From Clostridiales bacterium (lineage in GTDB: Bacteria > Bacillota_A > Clostridia > Saccharofermentanales > Saccharofermentanaceae), in the NCBI GenBank assembly GCA_017649745.1, contig JAGCGE010000073.1, positions 1-13,985 on the forward strand: 13,985 nucleotides of DNA. Direction: 5' to 3'. This document shows, piece after piece, positions 9,682 through 13,985 of the stretch; position 1 is the first letter of the stretch, and each line of letters opens with the position of its first letter. Made by a program: the position numbers and the translations under genes. The notes beneath the pieces are model-generated. The model saw only the letters and a list, made by a program, of their open reading frames with translations, had not been told where the DNA came from and did not search any database.

Positions 9682-11211
9682 ATGAAATCCATCAAGACAT
9701 TATTGAGTTTGTTTCTCGCTGTGATCATGGTAGTACTCGTTATCCCATGTTTCAGCAATAATACAAAAGCTGCTGAAGATTATGGCATAACAATACTTAA
9801 AACAAAAGTCACAAGCGATAACAAAAATGACATCTTAGGTGATGGTAAGGTTTCCTATGATCCTAGTACTAGTACTTTGAATCTTAAGGATGCCATTATC
9901 AGCACCCCAAAAACAACACGACAAGATGATGCATTTTGTTGTATCCAAGCCTCAAAGCCACTCACAATATCAGGTTCAGGCAAGCTGACAGCAAATATTG
10001 CAGCTATCATCTCTGAGTCTGATATAACTATCAAAGATGGTAGTAATTTGAACATAGAATCACAGATGATAGGTATTTATACCACAAATGGAAGTCTAAC
10101 TGTAAATAATAGTACTATCAGCATTGATACCGGAAACGATGGTCTTGCAATTGGTATTGAGGGGAACTTTTATCTTAACGGTTCTAATTCATCAGTCGAT
10201 CTTCATGGAGAAGTCGGTCTTGCATGCACCGGTAAATTCGTAGTTAACAACGGTTCATTCAGTATCAATTCTACAGAAATCGGTATGGGAGTCGGAAGTG
10301 CTCAGTTCGGTGATCATATGGGAATCATTACTCCTAGCGATTATAAGTTCATAAGTGCTGACAGATATGAATTCATTACTGAGTCTGATGGAAAAACAAG
10401 AGCAAAAGTAATAAAGATCGGCTATTCAGATAAAGAAGTTGATCCGATTAATGATTATGAAATAACAAATGAGGGGTCATTTGAAGAATTTGTTGAAAGA
10501 CTATATGTTGTTGCTTTAGGAAGACCTTCCGAAAAAGCAGGTAAAGATTACTGGGTCGATCTTGTAACAACAGGAAAAAGCACAGGCGCTGATTGTGCAT
10601 ACGGTTTCCTTAACTCTCCTGAGTTCTTAGACAAGGGTCTTAGCAGAAGCAGATTCCTCGACGTATTGTATAAGACATTCTTCAACCGCGAAGCTGATGA
10701 ATCCGGAAAAGCGTATTGGCTTTCACTTTTAATGGATGGTGCTTCTAAGGAGCAGATCATTGCCGGTTTTATTAATTCTCCTGAGTGGTGCAACATCTGT
10801 GCAAGTTGCAACGTTAAATCAGGTGCTCCAACTGCTAAGGCTACTACTCCTTCACCAAACGCTAAGAGCTTTGCTGAAAGACTTTATACTAAGTGTCTCG
10901 GCAGAGAAGCAGAAGCTGAAGGACTTAACTTCTGGGCTATAAACCTTACAAATCTTGACAATACAGGATATGAAGCTGCTTACCTCTTCTTTACTTCACC
11001 GGAGTTCAAAGAACACAACTATGACAATACTGAATTTGTAAAGAGACTCTACACAACATTCATGGGTCGTGATTTTGATCAGGCTGGTCTTGATTACTGG
11101 GTTGGTCTTTTGAACAGCGGAAAGACTCGTGAAGAAGTAATCGCAGGATTCGCAAGCTGTAATGAATTTACAGAGATATGTAACAGTTACGGTATCAACA
11201 AAGGAATCTGA
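9682..11211 (+). CDS. Secreted beta-rich protein with four DUF4214-type repeats (copy 2)
   Basis: This 509-residue protein is a paralogue of the upstream gene, with the same architecture. It has a signal peptide (MKSIKTLLSLF, probable cleavage near residue 30), then a beta-rich half starting with VTSDNKNDILGDGKVSYD. Recurring short strands follow (PLTISG, DITIKD, SLTVNN). The C-terminal half holds four DUF4214-type repeats with CNICASC between repeats 2 and 3. The C-terminal half is very similar to copy 1 (the last 36 residues differ at only a few positions), while the N-terminal half is much more divergent. The ATG has AGAGGG with a 6-base spacer. It has its own promoter and terminator. No anchor motif is visible. 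Function unknown; an extracellular or envelope role is inferred from the signal peptide and family. Confidence 0.9.
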   Translation: MKSIKTLLSLFLAVIMVVLVIPCFSNNTKAAEDYGITILKTKVTSDNKNDILGDGKVSYDPSTSTLNLKDAIISTPKTTRQDDAFCCIQASKPLTISGSGKLTANIAAIISESDITIKDGSNLNIESQMIGIYTTNGSLTVNNSTISIDTGNDGLAIGIEGNFYLNGSNSSVDLHGEVGLACTGKFVVNNGSFSINSTEIGMGVGSAQFGDHMGIITPSDYKFISADRYEFITESDGKTRAKVIKIGYSDKEVDPINDYEITNEGSFEEFVERLYVVALGRPSEKAGKDYWVDLVTTGKSTGADCAYGFLNSPEFLDKGLSRSRFLDVLYKTFFNREADESGKAYWLSLLMDGASKEQIIAGFINSPEWCNICASCNVKSGAPTAKATTPSPNAKSFAERLYTKCLGREAEAEGLNFWAINLTNLDNTGYEAAYLFFTSPEFKEHNYDNTEFVKRLYTTFMGRDFDQAGLDYWVGLLNSGKTREEVIAGFASCNEFTEICNSYGINKGI

Positions 11212-11226
11212 TAACGATGAACATGC

Positions 11227-11259
11227 AAAGGTCCGTTTCAATCGAAACGGACCTTTTTT
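11227..11259 (+). terminator. Strong intrinsic terminator after the second DUF4214 gene
   Basis: A perfect 13-bp stem AAAGGTCCGTTTC/GAAACGGACCTTT with a 4-base loop is followed by a run of six T. It lies between two convergent genes. In the other direction it ends only in TTTGC, so it would be a weak terminator for the serine hydrolase gene. Confidence 0.92.
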
Positions 11260-11275
11260 GTTGTATCGGTAGAAA

Positions 11276-12265
11276 TCAAAGGATCGTAGGAAGAACACTT
11301 TTCTCAATAAACTCAACACGGTCGAAGATCCTTGGTTTTAAGAGACTCGTGACACCTACAGAAACGTTTATCTCTTTATTCGTATAGATAATGTTACCGC
11401 CGTCACCTATAGCAGCGTATACTTCCCTATCCTTAAACGGCTTATACCAAAGATAACCATACTCCATATATCCGAACATCTTACCAAGTTGAATGTATGG
11501 AGTTGTCATCTTATTTATCCAATCGGATGAAATAATCTTCTTACCCTCGTATCGACCTTCGTTATTTATAAGTGTTCCAAGCTTAGCAAGAGACTTAGCT
11601 GATATACAAAGACCCCATCCTGCAGTAATACTTCCCTTAGGATCTGTATACCACTCATTTATGCGTGGAGACTTACTCATCACATAATTGAGCTGATCAT
11701 CTTTATCGCTTGCACCATGATCAATATGAGTCGGGATATCCATAGGTTCGAAGAGATATTTATTGGCAAGGTCAAGGCCCTTCATTCCGGAAGAATTCTC
11801 GATAATTCCAGTTAGTATCTGAATACCAAGGTTAGCGTACTTAAACTCACCCGTGATACCTGAACGTCCACCAAGAAGATCCAGGGCAGCCAATGTCCAA
11901 TCAGGAGATGTACAGACCTTTTTCCATGGTTCAGAACGATATTTGTATGGTGCAGTCATAGTAAGTAAGTGCTTTAGTGTGACATCATATATTGTCTTCT
12001 CGCCTCTTTTGACCTGATATCCCCCGAAAAAGTCCAGGACTTTCTGATCAGTATCGTGTATGAAACCCTTATCCATAGCAATACCAGTTAGAAGCGACAT
12101 AACACCCTTTGTAACTGACATAACATGCGCGGCATCATCAGTCCTAAATCCGCGCCAGTTATCTTCATAGATACATTTACCGTCTTTGATCGCATAGATC
12201 TGACATATATTACTCTCGTTTCCCGTGCTTACTTCTATCTGTCTGTGTAAACTCTCTCTTGTCAT
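11276..12265 (-). CDS. Serine hydrolase of the beta-lactamase/penicillin-binding-protein-like family
   Basis: This is a 329-residue protein of the class C beta-lactamase-like (esterase/DD-peptidase-like) fold. Seen: the nucleophile motif SVTK (S50, K53), the YxN motif as YAN (Y143-N145), and a C-terminal GDGGN segment that may stand for the third KTG/HxG-like motif. The usual LLTMT stretch is at about 100-104. There is no signal peptide or membrane segment, so the enzyme is probably cytoplasmic. That argues against a true cell-wall or secreted beta-lactamase role; a small ester or amide substrate is possible. The start is the ATG at 12265 because GAGAGGAAC lies just upstream; a longer TTG version from 12280 would begin inside that ribosome site. 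The gene is divergent from the MATE exporter. Confidence 0.88.
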   Translation of the reverse strand: MTRESLHRQIEVSTGNESNICQIYAIKDGKCIYEDNWRGFRTDDAAHVMSVTKGVMSLLTGIAMDKGFIHDTDQKVLDFFGGYQVKRGEKTIYDVTLKHLLTMTAPYKYRSEPWKKVCTSPDWTLAALDLLGGRSGITGEFKYANLGIQILTGIIENSSGMKGLDLANKYLFEPMDIPTHIDHGASDKDDQLNYVMSKSPRINEWYTDPKGSITAGWGLCISAKSLAKLGTLINNEGRYEGKKIISSDWINKMTTPYIQLGKMFGYMEYGYLWYKPFKDREVYAAIGDGGNIIYTNKEINVSVGVTSLLKPRIFDRVEFIEKSVLPTIL

Positions 12266-12334
12266 ATTAGTTCCTCTCAAAAGAATGATTGGACGTCCTA
12301 AAAACTAGGTTAAGTTAATTAAAAATTATATTCA

Positions 12335-12364
12335 AGTATTTTTTTCAGATAAAAAAATAGTCAA
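12335..12364 (-). promoter_or_regulatory. Candidate promoter of the serine hydrolase
   Basis: On the minus strand TTGACT (12359-12364) is followed after 18 bases by AATACT (12335-12340). This is the same hexamer pair proposed for the ATP synthase operon. A perfect TATAAT lies further downstream at about 12327-12332 without a clear -35 partner, so the exact start is uncertain. Confidence 0.35.
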
Positions 12365-12401
12365 AAAAGTGATGACATTTAATGTTTATTTCTTCCTTTT
12401 T

Positions 12402-12415
12402 TACAAGCGCTTTTA
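12402..12415 (+). promoter_or_regulatory. cre-like/LacI-family-type operator palindrome
   Basis: TACAAGCGCTTTTA contains the perfect 8-base palindrome AAGCGCTT and matches the classic CcpA site TGAAAGCGCTTTCA at 11 of 14 positions. It lies about 28-41 bases upstream of the predicted MATE transcription start, where bound repressor or CcpA could act. The mismatches are at the normally important outer positions, so this is tentative. Confidence 0.3.
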
Positions 12416-12427
12416 AGCCGAAAACTA

Positions 12428-12436
12428 TGCTAGTAT
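12428..12436 (+). promoter_or_regulatory. Extended -10 promoter of the MATE gene (leaderless transcript)
   Basis: TGCTAGTAT fits an extended -10 (TGn plus TAGTAT). It ends only 6 bases before the ATG at 12443, which places the transcription start at or next to the start codon. No ribosome site precedes the ATG. Confidence 0.45.
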
Positions 12437-12442
12437 CTTCCC

Positions 12443-13807
12443 ATGAGTAAGAACAAGTTCGAGATAGACATGCTTAACGGCAGCATTATGCCTAAGCTCA
12501 TATCTTTTGCTCTTCCCCTGATGCTTTCAAGCATACTTCAACTCTTGTTTAATACGGTTGATGTAATTACTGTCGGAAACTTCACTGGTGAAGAAGCACT
12601 TGCAGCAGTAGGTTCAACTACGGCTCTTATCAATATGCTCATAAATCTGTTTACAGGTATCTCTATTGGAAGCAATGTTCTGGCAGCAAGATACTTCGCT
12701 ACTAAGATGGATAAAGAGATGTCAGAGACTGTTCATACATCAGTTGCTTTCGCGATCATAAGCGGTATATTGATGTCGATCATCGGTATCGTCCTAGCAA
12801 GGCCCTTATTGTTATTGATGGATACACCTGACAATGTTATTTCTCAATCAGTTCTTTATATGAGGATCTACTTTATCGGTATGCCGTTCTTCATGCTCTA
12901 CACTTATTGTGCAGCGATCTTAAGAGCTATCGGAGATACAAAAAGACCTCTTATCTTTCTTTTTATATCCGGATTATTAAATACAGGACTAAACTTGCTT
13001 CTTGTTATCGGATTTGATATGGGAGTTGCAGGTGTAGCGATTGCCACTGTTGCATCTCAGTTACTGTCATGCATTCTCGTTGTGATCTGCCTTGTTAAGA
13101 CTGAAGCCGTTTATAAGCTTGATCTCAAGAAACTTAAGATCAATGGACATCACCTTCTTACGATGTTCAAGGTCGGAATACCTGCAGGCGTACAAGGAAC
13201 AGTCATTAACTTCTCTAACGTGCTTCTTCAATCTTCCGTTAATGATTTCGGTTCTAATGCTATGGCAGGATATACATCAGCCAATAATGTTCTCGGATAT
13301 CTGTTCGTATCGATCAACTCGATATCACAGGCATGCATGAGCTTCACGAGTCAGAATTACAGCGTCAGAAAGTTCAAGAGAATGAAGCGAGTACTTAAAG
13401 ATTGCGTGATCCTTGATATCATTGTCGCAGGTGTTCTTGGCGGACTTGCTTTCCTGTTCGGTTCTCAGATACTTCGAATATTCACCAATAAACAGGAAGT
13501 AATCAAGTATGGTCTTGAGATCCTTACAATAACTTCTGTTACATATGTCATATGCGGATTTATGGATCTTATCCCTGGAGCTTTAAGAGGAATGGGATAT
13601 TCATCGATCCCTATGATCTTTTCGATAATCGGAACGGTCGGAACAAGAATAGTATGGATATATGGTCTGTTCCCGCATAATCGCACTCTGAAATTCCTGT
13701 TCGTATCCTACCCTGCTTCATGGATCCTTACTGTTATGATGCAACTTACTTATTACATCATTGCCCTAAGGATCACCAAAAGAAAATACGGCAACGGAGT
13801 AGTTTGA
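12443..13807 (+). CDS. MATE-family multidrug/toxin exporter
   Basis: This 454-residue polytopic membrane protein has about 12 hydrophobic segments arranged as two homologous halves, typical of MATE transporters. These export organic cations, drugs or metabolites in exchange for Na+ or H+. Seen: the N-terminal signature FEIDMLNGSIMPKLISFALP, then QLLFNTVDVITVGNF and AAVGSTTALINMLINLF. The second half opens with the equivalent FKVGIPAGVQG, followed by SVNDFGSNAMAGYTSANN. This is the clostridial type beginning 'NKFEIDM-NG', which supports the ATG at 12443 even though no ribosome site precedes it. The substrate cannot be read from sequence. The gene is divergent from the serine hydrolase and meets the next gene tail to tail with no spacer (stop codons adjacent). 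Confidence 0.93.
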   Translation: MSKNKFEIDMLNGSIMPKLISFALPLMLSSILQLLFNTVDVITVGNFTGEEALAAVGSTTALINMLINLFTGISIGSNVLAARYFATKMDKEMSETVHTSVAFAIISGILMSIIGIVLARPLLLLMDTPDNVISQSVLYMRIYFIGMPFFMLYTYCAAILRAIGDTKRPLIFLFISGLLNTGLNLLLVIGFDMGVAGVAIATVASQLLSCILVVICLVKTEAVYKLDLKKLKINGHHLLTMFKVGIPAGVQGTVINFSNVLLQSSVNDFGSNAMAGYTSANNVLGYLFVSINSISQACMSFTSQNYSVRKFKRMKRVLKDCVILDIIVAGVLGGLAFLFGSQILRIFTNKQEVIKYGLEILTITSVTYVICGFMDLIPGALRGMGYSSIPMIFSIIGTVGTRIVWIYGLFPHNRTLKFLFVSYPASWILTVMMQLTYYIIALRITKRKYGNGVV

Positions 13808-13985
13808 TCACTTTATTATCGCGTTTCTCATCGGTCTCATCGTGATGTCGAATACATCAACATTATCAGGTCTTGAAATAGCGAATTCCAACGCTTCAGC
13901 AACATCAGAAGGTTCCAATACTAAGTCTTTATCAACTCCAAAGTCAGCATTCCTGTAAAGAGCAGTATCTGTAAGATCAGGAGAT
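13808..13985 (-). CDS. C-terminal fragment of a probable short-chain dehydrogenase/reductase (SDR)
   Basis: This minus-strand reading frame is open from the window edge to a TGA at 13808-13810, giving 58 residues. The end reads LEPSDVAEALEFAISRPDNV, then VFDITMRPMRN. This is the usual C-terminal pattern of classical NAD(P)-dependent SDR enzymes: 'l-p-DVAeai-fa-s-P--V-i--i-irP'. The Rossmann fold and catalytic Tyr-x3-Lys lie outside the window, so the substrate is unknown. It converges with the MATE gene with zero bases between stop codons, and no terminator is visible between them. Confidence 0.75.
   Translation of the reverse strand, partial: SPDLTDTALYRNADFGVDKDLVLEPSDVAEALEFAISRPDNVDVFDITMRPMRNAIIK

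Noticed and set aside
11276..12265. Annotation of the serine hydrolase as an antibiotic-resistance beta-lactamase
   Set aside because: SxxK and YxN are shared by many esterases and peptidases, and there is no signal peptide, so a secreted beta-lactamase is not supported.
12266..12280. TTG start at 12280 for the serine hydrolase
   Set aside because: It lies upstream of and partly inside the GAGAGGAAC ribosome site that serves the ATG at 12265.

Overview
The window looks like chromosomal DNA of a low-to-moderate G+C (roughly 40% by eye) Gram-positive anaerobe, most likely a Clostridia member of the Bacillota. The evidence is strong AGGAGG-type ribosome sites, TATAAT/TTGACT promoters, a clostridial-type MATE protein, secreted DUF4214 proteins and the F1Fo ATP synthase gene set. 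A gut or rumen Lachnospiraceae/Oscillospiraceae-like host is a guess that cannot be proven from this window.

Layout. (1) At 51-1031 (minus) lies a membrane protein with a zinc ribbon and a TPR-like region; I cannot name it. (2) At 1205-7854 (minus) is a complete, tightly coupled ATP synthase operon. In transcription order it runs atpI-like, atpB (a), atpE (c), atpF (b), atpH (delta), atpA (alpha), atpG (gamma), atpD (beta), atpC (epsilon), and it ends in a clear intrinsic terminator at 1168-1196. (3) At 8028-11211 (plus) are two tandem paralogous secreted proteins. Each has a signal peptide, a beta-rich N-terminal half and four DUF4214-type repeats, and each gene is followed by its own related terminator. 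(4) At 11276-12265 (minus) is a serine beta-lactamase-like hydrolase. It is divergent from (5) a MATE-family exporter at 12443-13807 (plus), which appears to be leaderless. (6) At 13808-13985 (minus) is the C-terminal end of a probable short-chain dehydrogenase/reductase, running off the window.

How it works together. The ATP synthase is the only defined multi-gene machine here. Its c subunit carries a glutamate in helix 1 (E31) as well as the usual helix-2 carboxylate (E64), followed by T65, T66 and Y69. This matches the two-carboxylate Na+-binding pattern known from Fusobacterium, so a sodium-coupled enzyme is likely. Its epsilon subunit is only 89 residues and lacks the C-terminal helical inhibitory domain. 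The two DUF4214 proteins are probably envelope or extracellular proteins of unknown role.

No gene-free stretch exceeds 300 bases. The longest gaps (about 170-180 bases, at 7855-8027 and 12266-12442) are divergent promoter regions. I saw no tRNA, rRNA, CRISPR array, transposase or phage gene. I do not see a clearly new multi-gene system; the most interesting points are the ATP synthase rotor and epsilon features, the graded divergence of the tandem DUF4214 pair, and the leaderless MATE gene.
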